Assembly: GCF_001443045.1 (NCBI RefSeq)
Contig: NZ_LKPJ01000015.1
Span: 73,916-137,915 of the forward strand
DNA: 64,000 bases
Direction of reading: 5' to 3'
Source of the DNA: Burkholderia ambifaria
GTDB taxonomy: Bacteria > Pseudomonadota > Gammaproteobacteria > Burkholderiales > Burkholderiaceae
The notes beneath the pieces are model-generated. The model was not told the DNA's origin. It worked only from the letters and a program-made list of their open reading frames with translations, and ran no database searches. The position numbers and the translations under genes were made by a program. Of this stretch, positions 56,189 through 64,000 are shown in pieces. Position 1 is the first letter of the stretch; each line of letters starts with the position of its first letter.

Positions 56189-58114
56189 TCACTCCAGCGA
56201 GGCGGCAACGAGTTCGGCCACGTCGAGCACGTCGGGGCGCGGGCCCACGACGCCTTCGAGCATCGCCGTGCAGTTCGGGCAACCGACCGCGACCACGTCC
56301 GCGCCGATGGCGCGCGCGTCGGCGATGCGGATGTCGGGAATACGCTGCTTGCCCGGGATGTCGGTCAGCGGCGCACCGCCGCCACCGCCGCAGCACCGGC
56401 CGCGCATGCCGTTGCGCTCCATCTCGACGACCTGGATGCCGATCGTCTTCAGCAGCTTGCGCGGCGATTCCGTCTCGCCGTTGTAGCGGCCGAGGTAGCA
56501 CGGATCGTGATACGTGGTGCGCTTCTCGCGCAGCGCTTCGACGGCCTTCGGCGCGATCTTGCCGCTGTCGGCCAGCTCCGCGAGGTAGGTCGTGTGGTGC
56601 TTGACCGTCACGCGCAAACCGAGCGCGCGATATTCGTTGCGCAGGCTGTGCATCACGTGTGGGTCGGCCGTCACGATCTGCTTGTACGACAGCGAGCCGA
56701 GCGTGCCGATCAGGCGCTTCGCCATCTGCTGGAACGTCGCTTCGTCGCCGAGGCGGCGTGCGACGTCGCCGGTGTCGGTCTCGGTTCCGCCGAGCACCGC
56801 GTAGTCGACGCCGGCCTTGTTCAGCACCTTGACGAACGCACGCAGCGTGCGCTGGTAACGCATGTCGAACGCGCCTTCACCCGCGACGATCAGCACGTCG
56901 ACCGGCTTGCCCGGCTGTGCGACCGGTGCGCTCAGGTCGACCGACCAGTCGTAGCGTGCAGCCGTGTCGTAGCCGCCCATCGTGCCGGTCTCGCGCAGGT
57001 TCGCGAGCACTTCCTGGCCCTTGCCCGGCACCGTGCCGTGCACCAGCGTGCGGTTGCGGCGCATGTCGACGATCGCATCGACGTGCTCGATCAGCATCGG
57101 GCACTCCTGCACGCAGGCGCGGCAGGTGGTGCACGACCACAGCGTCTGCTCCTCGATCAGGCCGGACACGATCGGGCCGTTCGGCTCGCCGCGATGCTGG
57201 CCGACCGCGAGGCCCGGCGTCGGGCTGCCGGCGTACGCGGCATCGGTGCCGCCCGCCATCCCGACGACGAGATCCTGAATCAGCTTCTTCGGGTTCAGCG
57301 GCTGGCCCGATGCGAATGCGGGGCACGCGGCTTCGCACTTGCCGCACTGCACGCAGGCGTCGAAGCTCAGCAGCTGGTTCCAGCGGAATTCGACCGGCTT
57401 CGCGACGCCATACTCCTCGTGCTCGATATCCGGCAGCTTCAGCGCGGTCGGCGGCGTTGCCGTGCCGTTGCCCGTGAACGAATCACGGGTGGCCGCGAAA
57501 CGCTCCTGGCGCGGGTGGAACGCGAGGTGCAGCAGGCCGGCGATCGCATGCTTCATCGGGCCGCCCTTCGCGGCACCGACCGTCATCGTGAATGCGCCGG
57601 CGCCGATCAGCAGCGCGCAGAGCACCGCGAACGCACCCGACATCGCGCCGGTCGGCACCACCATGAACAGCACGAGGCCGACCGCGAACGAACCGAGCAT
57701 CCATGGCAGCGTATTCCACGGGCCGCGCGACAGGCGGGCGGGCACGTCCTTCGCCGCGCGACGACGCCACACGAACACCACGCCGACGAGCATCGCGAGC
57801 GCCGCGAGGAAGATCAGCTTGTCGAGCCACGGCGAGTAGATCGCGAGGCCGTAGTTGACGAACACCAGTGCCAGTGCGGCGATCGCGCCGCCGGCGGTCG
57901 CGACGTGGGTCTTCGCGATGTACGGATCGCGGGCGACCACGTGGTGCAGGTCGACGAAGTAGCGCTTCGGGATCGCGAACAGGTTCGCGACACCGAACGA
58001 GCCGGGCGCCGTCGCGCGCCCGAGACGCCAGTAGGACGAGCGCTTCGCGACCGCGAACGCGAGCCCCGCCACCGACAGCCACAGCAGTGCGGTAATGAGG
58101 AAAGCCGGATTCAT
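56189..58114 (-). CDS. dgcB: Dimethylglycine catabolism iron-sulfur membrane protein
   Basis: 641 residues from the ATG at 58112-58114. About five N-terminal membrane helices are followed by two [4Fe-4S] motifs (Cys254, 257, 260, 264 and Cys328, 331, 334, 338) and CCG-type heterodisulfide-reductase-like segments (DPCYLGRYNGE, GRCCGGGGG). Together with DgcA it demethylates dimethylglycine to sarcosine. It starts 2 bp after the dgcA stop. Confidence 0.9.
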   Translation of the reverse strand: MNPAFLITALLWLSVAGLAFAVAKRSSYWRLGRATAPGSFGVANLFAIPKRYFVDLHHVVARDPYIAKTHVATAGGAIAALALVFVNYGLAIYSPWLDKLIFLAALAMLVGVVFVWRRRAAKDVPARLSRGPWNTLPWMLGSFAVGLVLFMVVPTGAMSGAFAVLCALLIGAGAFTMTVGAAKGGPMKHAIAGLLHLAFHPRQERFAATRDSFTGNGTATPPTALKLPDIEHEEYGVAKPVEFRWNQLLSFDACVQCGKCEAACPAFASGQPLNPKKLIQDLVVGMAGGTDAAYAGSPTPGLAVGQHRGEPNGPIVSGLIEEQTLWSCTTCRACVQECPMLIEHVDAIVDMRRNRTLVHGTVPGKGQEVLANLRETGTMGGYDTAARYDWSVDLSAPVAQPGKPVDVLIVAGEGAFDMRYQRTLRAFVKVLNKAGVDYAVLGGTETDTGDVARRLGDEATFQQMAKRLIGTLGSLSYKQIVTADPHVMHSLRNEYRALGLRVTVKHHTTYLAELADSGKIAPKAVEALREKRTTYHDPCYLGRYNGETESPRKLLKTIGIQVVEMERNGMRGRCCGGGGGAPLTDIPGKQRIPDIRIADARAIGADVVAVGCPNCTAMLEGVVGPRPDVLDVAELVAASLE

Positions 58115-58116
58115 CT

Positions 58117-60180
58117 TTAGAAATCCTTGACGAGACGCAGCGAGTCGTAGATCGCACCGTGGACGTTGTGCATCGAGATGCAGTCGCCGACACGGAACAG
58201 CAGGAAGCGGCCGTTGCCCAGTTCTTCCGACAGGCACGGCTGCGGCTCGGCCGCGAACAGCGTGTGCGGATCGATCTGGCCGTGGTTCACCGACTCCGGC
58301 TTGAGCTTCCAGTACAGCTCGTCGTTCGGCGACGAACCGTTCTCGATCACCACCTGGTCGACCGCACGCTCTTCCAGTTCTTCGGTGTATTCGTTGCGCA
58401 GCACGGCGATCTTCTTGCCATCCTCCTCATACACGCGATCGAGCATGGTGTTGGGCGTCGGGATCACGCCGAGCGCATACAGGCGGCGATAGAAGATCGG
58501 GAACGTCGTGCCGCCGCAATCGTCGGCCACCTTCACGTCGGGCGTGACGACCTCGACCTTCGAGCCGCGGCTCGCCATGAAGTCGGCGACGCCCGCGCCC
58601 GCATGGGTGCTCACGCCGTCGAACAGCAGCACGTTCTGCTTCGGCTCGACCTTGCCGGTCAGGATGTCCCACGAGCTGACGGCGAGCCCTTCGGCCACGC
58701 CCCAGGCAGGCACCTGCCACGTGAAGCTCGACCCGCCCGTGGCGAGCACGACGATGTCCGGCTTCTCGGCCATGATCATCTTCTCGTCGGCGGCGACGCC
58801 GAGGCGGCGATCGACGCCGAGGCGCTTGGTTTCCATGTCGAACCAGCGGATGATCCCCGACATCTGCTCGCGCTGCGGCGCCTTCGCGGCGATCATCACC
58901 TGGCCGCCCACTTCGGCGTTCTTCTCGAACAGCACCACGTCGTGGCCGCGCAGCTTCGCGACACGCGCGGCCTCGAGCCCCGCGGGGCCCGCGCCGACCA
59001 CCACCACCTTGCGCTTCGGGCCGCGCGACTTCTCGATGATGTGCGGCATCGTCGATTCACGCGACGTCGCCGCGTTCTGGATGCACAGCACGTCGAGGCC
59101 GTTGTACTGGCGGTCGATGCAGTAGTTCGCGCCGACGCACTGCTTGATTTCGTCTTCGCGGCCGTCGCGAATCTTGATCACCATGTGCGGATCGGCGATC
59201 TGCGCGCGCGTCATGCCGACCAGGTCGATCATGCCGTTCGCGAGCAGGCGTTCGGCCTGGCCCGCATCGCGGATGCTCTGCGCGTGCATCACGGGGATCT
59301 TCACGACTGACTTGATGCCGGCCGCGAGGTGCACGAACGGCTCCGGCGGCAGCGCCATCGGCGGCATGCAGTTGGCGATCGTGTTGTGCGTATCGCCGCC
59401 CGAGCCGACCACGCTCAGGTAGTCGATCAGGCCCGTCTCCGACATCGCCTGCGCGATTTCCTTCAGCGCTTCGTGATCGAGGCCGTCTTCGTGGAATTCG
59501 TCGCCGCACATCCGCAGGCCGACGCAGAAGTCCTTGCCGACCGCTTCGCGCACGGCCGTCAGCACTTCGATGCCGAAGCGCAGACGGTTCTCGAGGCTGC
59601 CGCCCCATTCGTCGGTGCGGTGGTTCGAACGCTGGCTCCAGAACTGGTCGATCAGGTGCTGGTGCGCGGCGGAGATTTCGATGCCATCCATGCCGGCTGC
59701 CTTCACGCGCTTCGCGGCGGCCGCGAAGTCGCCGATGATGCGGCGGATTTCCTCGATCTCGATGATCTTCGCGTTACCGCGGTGCACCGGCTCGCGCACG
59801 CCCGACGGCGACATCAGGTGCGGCCAGTGCTCGCCGTGGAACGACGAGCGGCGGCCCATGTGCGTCGCCTGGATCATGATCTTCGCGCCGTGCTTGTGCA
59901 TCGTGTCGGCGAGACGCGTGAGCGGGTCGATGATCTTGTCGGTCGACAGGTTCACCGACTTCCACCAGCCCTGCGGGCTGTCGATCGACACGGGGCTCGA
60001 CCCGCCGCAGATCGCGAGGCCGACGCCACCCTTCGCCTTCTCTTCGTAGTAGCGAATGTAGCGGTCGCCCGGCAGGCCGCCCGGCTCGGCATACACCTCC
60101 GCGTGCGCGGTGCTGACGATCCGGTTGCGCAGCGTCAGCTGGTTCAGCTGCATGGGTTTGAACAGATGGGGATAACGCAT
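58117..60180 (-). CDS. dgcA: Dimethylglycine demethylase, OYE-like FMN/FAD flavoprotein
   Basis: 687 residues. An N-terminal old-yellow-enzyme TIM barrel (residues 1-345: LTLRNRIVSTAHAEVY, ISAAHQHLIDQFWS) and a C-terminal FAD/NAD domain (KVVVVGAGPAGLEAARVAKLRGHDV). Trimethylamine-dehydrogenase relatives have four Cys for a [4Fe-4S] cluster between the domains; here Cys348, Cys354 and Cys366 are present but the second ligand is Ala351 (CVGANYC). The assigned role is dimethylglycine to sarcosine with DgcB. Confidence 0.88.
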   Translation of the reverse strand: MRYPHLFKPMQLNQLTLRNRIVSTAHAEVYAEPGGLPGDRYIRYYEEKAKGGVGLAICGGSSPVSIDSPQGWWKSVNLSTDKIIDPLTRLADTMHKHGAKIMIQATHMGRRSSFHGEHWPHLMSPSGVREPVHRGNAKIIEIEEIRRIIGDFAAAAKRVKAAGMDGIEISAAHQHLIDQFWSQRSNHRTDEWGGSLENRLRFGIEVLTAVREAVGKDFCVGLRMCGDEFHEDGLDHEALKEIAQAMSETGLIDYLSVVGSGGDTHNTIANCMPPMALPPEPFVHLAAGIKSVVKIPVMHAQSIRDAGQAERLLANGMIDLVGMTRAQIADPHMVIKIRDGREDEIKQCVGANYCIDRQYNGLDVLCIQNAATSRESTMPHIIEKSRGPKRKVVVVGAGPAGLEAARVAKLRGHDVVLFEKNAEVGGQVMIAAKAPQREQMSGIIRWFDMETKRLGVDRRLGVAADEKMIMAEKPDIVVLATGGSSFTWQVPAWGVAEGLAVSSWDILTGKVEPKQNVLLFDGVSTHAGAGVADFMASRGSKVEVVTPDVKVADDCGGTTFPIFYRRLYALGVIPTPNTMLDRVYEEDGKKIAVLRNEYTEELEERAVDQVVIENGSSPNDELYWKLKPESVNHGQIDPHTLFAAEPQPCLSEELGNGRFLLFRVGDCISMHNVHGAIYDSLRLVKDF

Positions 60181-60254
60181 CGCAGGCGACCTCTGGCGTT
60201 CGAATGTCTCGTGTTGCGGGTGTTGTTGTGTTGCTGTGTCGTTACGTCAGCGCA

Positions 60255-60788
60255 TCAGTGCGCGATCGGCGACACTTCGAAGATGCAGTGGTCGTGATGC
60301 TCGGCGGCACACTGCACTTCCTTCGATTGCGCGCGCGGCGCGTCCTTGCCTTCCGGCGTCGTGTCGTTGACCCAGTCCATCGCGCCGGCGAACCAGCCCG
60401 CGAACATGTAGCAGAGCTTGCCTTCCTTGCCCGGCTGCTGGAGCACGAACGACGAGTGGCGCAGCTCGATCTTCGCGCGGGCGCTGGCCGGATCGGCCTC
60501 GATGATCGAGAACAGGCCCCAGCCGCGTTGCGACAGGCGCTTCAGGTAGTGCTCGAACACGGCCATGCCGGTCAACCCGTGCAGCTTCGCTTCCTTGTCG
60601 CACCAGTGGTACGCCGATTTGTAGCCGGCCTTGTAGAGGATCTCGGCATACGCTTCGACGCCGAGCGCTTCTTCGACGGCGACGTGGTTGTTCGTGAAGA
60701 AGTGGCGCGGCACGTACAGCATCGGCAGCGCGTCGGTGGTCCAGACGCCGGTATCGGGATCGACGTTGATCGGCAGTTGCGGTTGCAT
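60255..60788 (-). CDS. V4R-like domain protein (DUF5943) of the betaine operon
   Basis: 177 residues from the ATG at 60786-60788. No signal peptide. The C-terminus CAAEHHDHCIFEVSP has the Cys/His pattern found in V4R (4-vinyl reductase) domains, which bind small molecules or metals. It is between the M19-like gene and dgcA, and the same gene occurs there in Pseudomonas betaine operons (from memory of the PA5396-PA5398 region). Its function is not known to me. Confidence 0.7.
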   Translation of the reverse strand: MQPQLPINVDPDTGVWTTDALPMLYVPRHFFTNNHVAVEEALGVEAYAEILYKAGYKSAYHWCDKEAKLHGLTGMAVFEHYLKRLSQRGWGLFSIIEADPASARAKIELRHSSFVLQQPGKEGKLCYMFAGWFAGAMDWVNDTTPEGKDAPRAQSKEVQCAAEHHDHCIFEVSPIAH

Positions 60789-60921
60789 CGTGGTGACTCC
60801 GTGAGGAAAATTGGCCGCGCGGTTCAGGCGCGACATCGTCCGCGTGCCCGCGCGGCTTGTGCAGGCACGTCCCGATTTTTCTAATGTTGAATCGCGGGTA
60901 GCGGTTCGGGCGGGCGGACGC

Positions 60922-61893
60922 TTACGCGCCCCACACGTCCTTGAACACGCGCACCCAGTTCTCGCCCATGATCTTGCGGATGCGCGACTCCTTCCAGCCG
61001 TGACGTTCCATCGCCGCGGTCAGGTTCGGGAAGTCGCCGATCGTGCGGATGCCGTCCGGGTTGATCACCTTGCCGAAGTTCGTCAGCTGGCGATAGCGGC
61101 CCTTGTCATGCGTCAGCATGTCGAAGAATTCCTTCGCGAAATCCTGCGTGAAGTCCGTGCCGATGCCGACCGCGTCTTCGCCGATCAGGTTCACGACGTA
61201 GTCGATCGCCTCGATGTAGTCATCGATGTTCGCCTCGATCCCGCGCTTCAGGAACGGCGCGAACATCGTCACGCCGACGAAGCCGCCGGCGTCGGCGATT
61301 TCCTTCAGCTGCACATCGCTCTTGTTGCGCGGATGTTCCTTCAGGCCCGACGGCAGGCAGTGCGAGTAGCACACCGGCTTCTTCGAGAACGCAATCGCTT
61401 CCGACGACGTGTTGCCACCCACATGCGACAGGTCGACCATGATGCCGACACGGTTCATCTCGGTGATCACTTCGCGGCCGAAGTCCGACAGCCCGCCGTC
61501 GCGTTCGTAGCAACCGGTGCCGACCAGGTTCTGCGTGTTGTAGCAAAGCTGCACGACGCGCACGCCCATGTCGGCGAACGCCTCGATGTAGCCGAGGTTG
61601 TCCTCGAACGCGTGCGCGTTCTGGAAGCCGAGGATGATCCCCGTCTTGCCTTCCTTCTTCGCGCGGAAGATGTCGTCCGTCGTGCGCACCAGCGTCAGCA
61701 GCTCGCCGTTGTCGCGGATCTTCTTCTTCATCGCGCCGATGTTGTCGACGGTCTTGGTGAAGTTCTCCCACACCGATACCGTGCAGTTTGCGGCCGTGAT
61801 GCCGCCCTTGCGCATGTCCTCGAATACCGGCTTCTCGAACTTCGAGATGTTCAGTCCGTCGATGATGATGCTGTCCTGATGCAGCGTGCTCAT
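60922..61893 (-). CDS. M19 dipeptidase-family protein with degenerate metal site
   Basis: 323 residues. Peptidase M19 fold is recognisable (DLSHVGGN, SHCLPSG, VGIGTDFTQD). Canonical zinc ligands are only partly kept: His157 and His178 are present, but the N-terminal His-x-Asp is Leu14-x-Ile16 (DGLNISKF) and the bridging Glu is Gln91 (GFQNAH). Dipeptidase activity is therefore doubtful. It lies between glyA and the V4R-like gene in the betaine operon. Confidence 0.8.
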   Translation of the reverse strand: MSTLHQDSIIIDGLNISKFEKPVFEDMRKGGITAANCTVSVWENFTKTVDNIGAMKKKIRDNGELLTLVRTTDDIFRAKKEGKTGIILGFQNAHAFEDNLGYIEAFADMGVRVVQLCYNTQNLVGTGCYERDGGLSDFGREVITEMNRVGIMVDLSHVGGNTSSEAIAFSKKPVCYSHCLPSGLKEHPRNKSDVQLKEIADAGGFVGVTMFAPFLKRGIEANIDDYIEAIDYVVNLIGEDAVGIGTDFTQDFAKEFFDMLTHDKGRYRQLTNFGKVINPDGIRTIGDFPNLTAAMERHGWKESRIRKIMGENWVRVFKDVWGA

Positions 61894-61936
61894 ATCTGCC
61901 TCTCGCTCCAGTCTCTGCTTTTGTGGGGGTCGTCGA

Positions 61937-63211
61937 TCAGTAAATCGGGAAGCGCTCGCAAAGCGCGAAAATCTCGCGGCGCACGCGCTGTTCGGTCGCG
62001 TGGTCGCCTTCCGGGTTCGCGCGCAGCGCGTCGAACACTTCGAGAATCAGGCGGCCGATCTCGCGGAACTCCGCGACGCCGAAGCCGCGCGTCGTGCCGG
62101 CCGGCGTGCCGAGGCGGATGCCCGACGTGACGGTCGGCTTCTCGGTGTCGAACGGAATGCCGTTCTTGTTGCAGGTGATGCCCGCACGCTCAAGCGCCTG
62201 TTCGACCGGCGCGCCCTTCAGGCCCTTCGGGCGCAGGTCGACCAGCAGCAGGTGGTTGTCGGTGCCGCCGGTGACGAGGTCCACGCCGCCCGCCTTCAGC
62301 ACTTCGCCGAGCGCCTGCGCGTTCGCGAGCACGTTGTCGATGTAGGTCTTGAAGTCCGCGTGCAGTACTTCGCCGAACGCGACGGCCTTGCCGGCGATCA
62401 CGTGCATCAGCGGGCCGCCCTGCAGGCCGGGGAACACGGCCGAGTTGATCTTCTTCGCGATCTCTTCGTCGTTGGTCAGCACGAAGCCGCCGCGCGGGCC
62501 GCGCAGCGTCTTGTGCGTGGTCGACGTGACGACGTGCGCGTGCTCGACCGGGTTCGCATGGCGGCCGGCGGCGATCACGCCCGCGATGTGCGCCATGTCG
62601 ACCATCAGCTTCGCGCCGACGCTGTCGGCGATCGCACGGAAGCGTGCGAAGTCCAGCGCGCGCGGGTAGGCGGAGAAGCCGGCGATGATCAGGCTCGGCT
62701 TGTGCTGGTGCGCGAGCTCTTCAACCTGGTCGTAGTCGATCCGCATCGTGTCGCGGTTCACGCCGTACTGCACCGCATTGAACCACTTGCCCGACAGCGC
62801 CGGCTTCGCGCCGTGCGTCAGGTGGCCGCCTGCGTCCAGCGACATGCCGAGCACCGTATCGCCCGGCTTCGCCAGCGCGAGCATCACCGAGCCGTTCGCC
62901 TGCGCGCCCGAATGCGGCTGCACGTTCGCGTAGCCCGCGTTGAAGATCTGCTTCACGCGCTCGATCGCCAGCGCCTCGACCTCGTCCGCGAATTCGCAGC
63001 CGCCGTAGTAACGCTTGCCCGGATAGCCTTCCGCATACTTGTTGGTCAGCACCGAACCCTGCGCCTCCAGCACCGCGCGCGACACGATGTTTTCCGACGC
63101 GATCAGCTCGACCTGCGACTGCTGGCGCTCGAGTTCCTTCAGGATGGCGCTGCGCACCGGCGCGTCGCGCTCGGCAAGGGGCTGCGAGAAGAAAGGCTGG
63201 GTGTTCGACAT
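61937..63211 (-). CDS. glyA: Serine hydroxymethyltransferase
   Basis: 424 residues from the ATG at 63209-63211; a 10-codon extension upstream lacks family character. PLP lysine in [33 protein letters not shown] and [13 protein letters not shown] are all canonical. It interconverts glycine and serine with C1 transfer. In this operon it would process the glycine left after betaine demethylation and take up methylene-THF. 43 bp before the M19-like gene. Confidence 0.95.
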   Translation of the reverse strand: MSNTQPFFSQPLAERDAPVRSAILKELERQQSQVELIASENIVSRAVLEAQGSVLTNKYAEGYPGKRYYGGCEFADEVEALAIERVKQIFNAGYANVQPHSGAQANGSVMLALAKPGDTVLGMSLDAGGHLTHGAKPALSGKWFNAVQYGVNRDTMRIDYDQVEELAHQHKPSLIIAGFSAYPRALDFARFRAIADSVGAKLMVDMAHIAGVIAAGRHANPVEHAHVVTSTTHKTLRGPRGGFVLTNDEEIAKKINSAVFPGLQGGPLMHVIAGKAVAFGEVLHADFKTYIDNVLANAQALGEVLKAGGVDLVTGGTDNHLLLVDLRPKGLKGAPVEQALERAGITCNKNGIPFDTEKPTVTSGIRLGTPAGTTRGFGVAEFREIGRLILEVFDALRANPEGDHATEQRVRREIFALCERFPIY

Positions 63212-63660
63212 AGTGCGTCCGTGACGAAGAATAAAGGGCATGAAACCGAAGCTCGAGGCCCGCCGTACCTGGGTTTCCAGCGCGTCCAGTGCAAGGCTGC
63301 CGACGGCTCTATTCTTGTCGTTCGGATTTTCGACGGATTGATGAATTTAGACGCGTTCTTTGCCTTTTCCGCCATGCACGTCCGTTTTGTACAAGTGACC
63401 GGTCGTGCTTTTTCGGATGACCGACCAAACCGCCGGTTGCCGTTCACCTATGGACAGGCACTTTGCCGGTGCCGGTGTTGCGCGTCCGGGGTGCAGCGCA
63501 GCCCGGTTACGGTGCAGCGCAGCATCGGCCGGACGCCCATATGACGTATGGGGCTAGGGTTTAGCCGTATGGCACGCTTGTTGCGCTCGCTCACACAATA
63601 CGGTAGCCCGATGCGTGCCTCTCGGGCCAAAAGCTATTAGAGATTCAAGGAACGCCCCCC
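63212..63660. promoter_or_regulatory. Divergent promoter region of glyA and the GbdR-like gene
   Basis: 449 bp between divergent genes, with AT-richer stretches near 63320-63420 and no convincing ORF. It holds an exact 13-base tandem repeat at 63490-63523 and several short palindromes. This is the likely main promoter of the minus-strand betaine operon and of the regulator. Confidence 0.6.
63490..63523 (+). promoter_or_regulatory. AraC-type tandem direct repeat, candidate GbdR box
   Basis: GGTGCAGCGCAGC occurs at 63490-63502 and again at 63511-63523, a start-to-start distance of 21 bp, or two helical turns. AraC-family proteins bind such direct half-sites. A 12-of-13 match recurs near betC at 46547. 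Confidence 0.65.
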
Positions 63661-64000
63661 ATGTCGCCCGACCGCACAGCGTCGCTGTCCCACTTCGCGT
63701 TCATGCCCCTGCCGAACTTCACGATGATCGCGTTCACGAATGCGATCGAGGTGCTTCGGATGGCGAACTACCTGAGCGGGCAGCCGCTCTACCGCTGGTC
63801 GCTGATCAGCCCGGACGGCGGTCCGGTCACGGCGAGCAACGGACTCACGGTCGACACGGGCCCGGCCGAATGCGTGGGGCAGCCGGACATCGTTTTCGTA
63901 TGCGGCGGCGTTGACGTGCAGCGCGCGACGACGCCCGCCCATCTGTCGACGCTGCGTCGCTTCGCGCGCTCCGGGATTCCGCTCGGCAGCCTGTGCACTG
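63661..64000 (+). CDS. gbdR: GlxA/GbdR-type regulator, 5' part only
   Basis: The frame opens at the ATG at 63661, with AAGGAA about 10 bases upstream, and is open to the end of the window (about 113 residues seen). The sequence LPNFTMIAFTNAIEVLRMANYL and LISPDGGPVTASNGLTVD is the start of the DJ-1/PfpI-like sensor domain of GbdR and ArgR-type AraC regulators. The HTH lies outside the window. Position next to glyA and the betaine genes supports GbdR, the activator that senses glycine betaine or dimethylglycine in Pseudomonas. Confidence 0.85.
   Translation, partial: MSPDRTASLSHFAFMPLPNFTMIAFTNAIEVLRMANYLSGQPLYRWSLISPDGGPVTASNGLTVDTGPAECVGQPDIVFVCGGVDVQRATTPAHLSTLRRFARSGIPLGSLCT

Noticed and set aside
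60841-60874. GTGC-starting repeats upstream of the V4R-like gene resembling the GbdR-box half-site
   Set aside because: Spacing is 15 bp rather than 21 and only the first four bases agree well with the motif.

Overview
The window is high-GC proteobacterial DNA with a strong G/C preference at third codon positions. Its gene families are typical of Burkholderia, most likely the Burkholderia cepacia complex: DUF4148 and DUF3331 proteins, an OmpC-type porin, large numbers of LysR and GlxA/AraC regulators, and an oxidative L-fucose operon like the one described in B. multivorans. No rRNA, tRNA, CRISPR array, insertion sequence or phage gene was recognised. Nearly every gene belongs to a catabolic or transport module for small host-, plant- or osmolyte-derived compounds, so this looks like metabolic accessory DNA of a secondary replicon (inference).

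Layout. 1-109: 5' end of an unrecognised gene leaving the left edge. 328-1569: a DadA-type FAD oxidoreductase. 1580-10791 (minus): an apparently complete L-fucose operon with 2-keto-3-deoxyfuconate dehydrogenase, FAH-type hydrolase, fuconate dehydratase, fucose dehydrogenase, an RbsACB-like sugar importer, fuconolactonase and a GntR regulator. 11469-13429: DUF3331 protein, an SDR behind a perfect TetR-like palindrome, and a DUF4148 exported protein. 13612-20628 (minus): a carnitine module (CaiX, CdhC, CdhA, CdhB, an esterase, a gamma-butyrobetaine-type dioxygenase) with a LysR regulator. 20763-23063: malic enzyme. 23523-26689: LysR plus a two-gene trans-3-hydroxy-L-proline pathway. 26824-29939: a class V aminotransferase and a divergent LysR/SDR pair. 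30046-34021 (minus): a TTQ-dependent aromatic (aralkyl) amine dehydrogenase cluster aauBEDA with two monohaem cytochromes c, next to a divergent AraC gene. 35362-36861: a GlxA-type regulator and a UPF0145 protein. 36872-40522 (minus): a Fur-box-linked TonB receptor/PiuC/PepSY operon. 41083-43694 (minus): an MFS exporter and a porin. 43951-47628: choline-O-sulfatase, its choline-binding protein and a LysR regulator. 47855-63998: PurU, an APC permease, a betaine-binding protein, and the glycine betaine demethylation genes gbcB, gbcA, etfB, etfA, dgcB, dgcA, a V4R-like protein, an M19-like protein and glyA, ending in the 5' part of a GbdR-like regulator.

How the genes work together. Choline-O-sulfate, gamma-butyrobetaine and (acyl)carnitine feed towards choline, carnitine and glycine betaine. 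The right-hand block then strips the methyl groups (GbcAB, DgcAB with its own ETF), and GlyA, PurU and malic enzyme can connect glycine and C1 units to serine, formate and pyruvate. Three quaternary-amine binding proteins are present without any cognate permease or ATPase, which suggests a shared transporter core encoded elsewhere. An identical 13-base direct repeat at 21-bp spacing lies between glyA and the GbdR-like gene. Twelve of those bases recur at the betC promoter, where a partial second copy sits at the same 21-bp spacing. This points to a common AraC-type control signal for the two modules.
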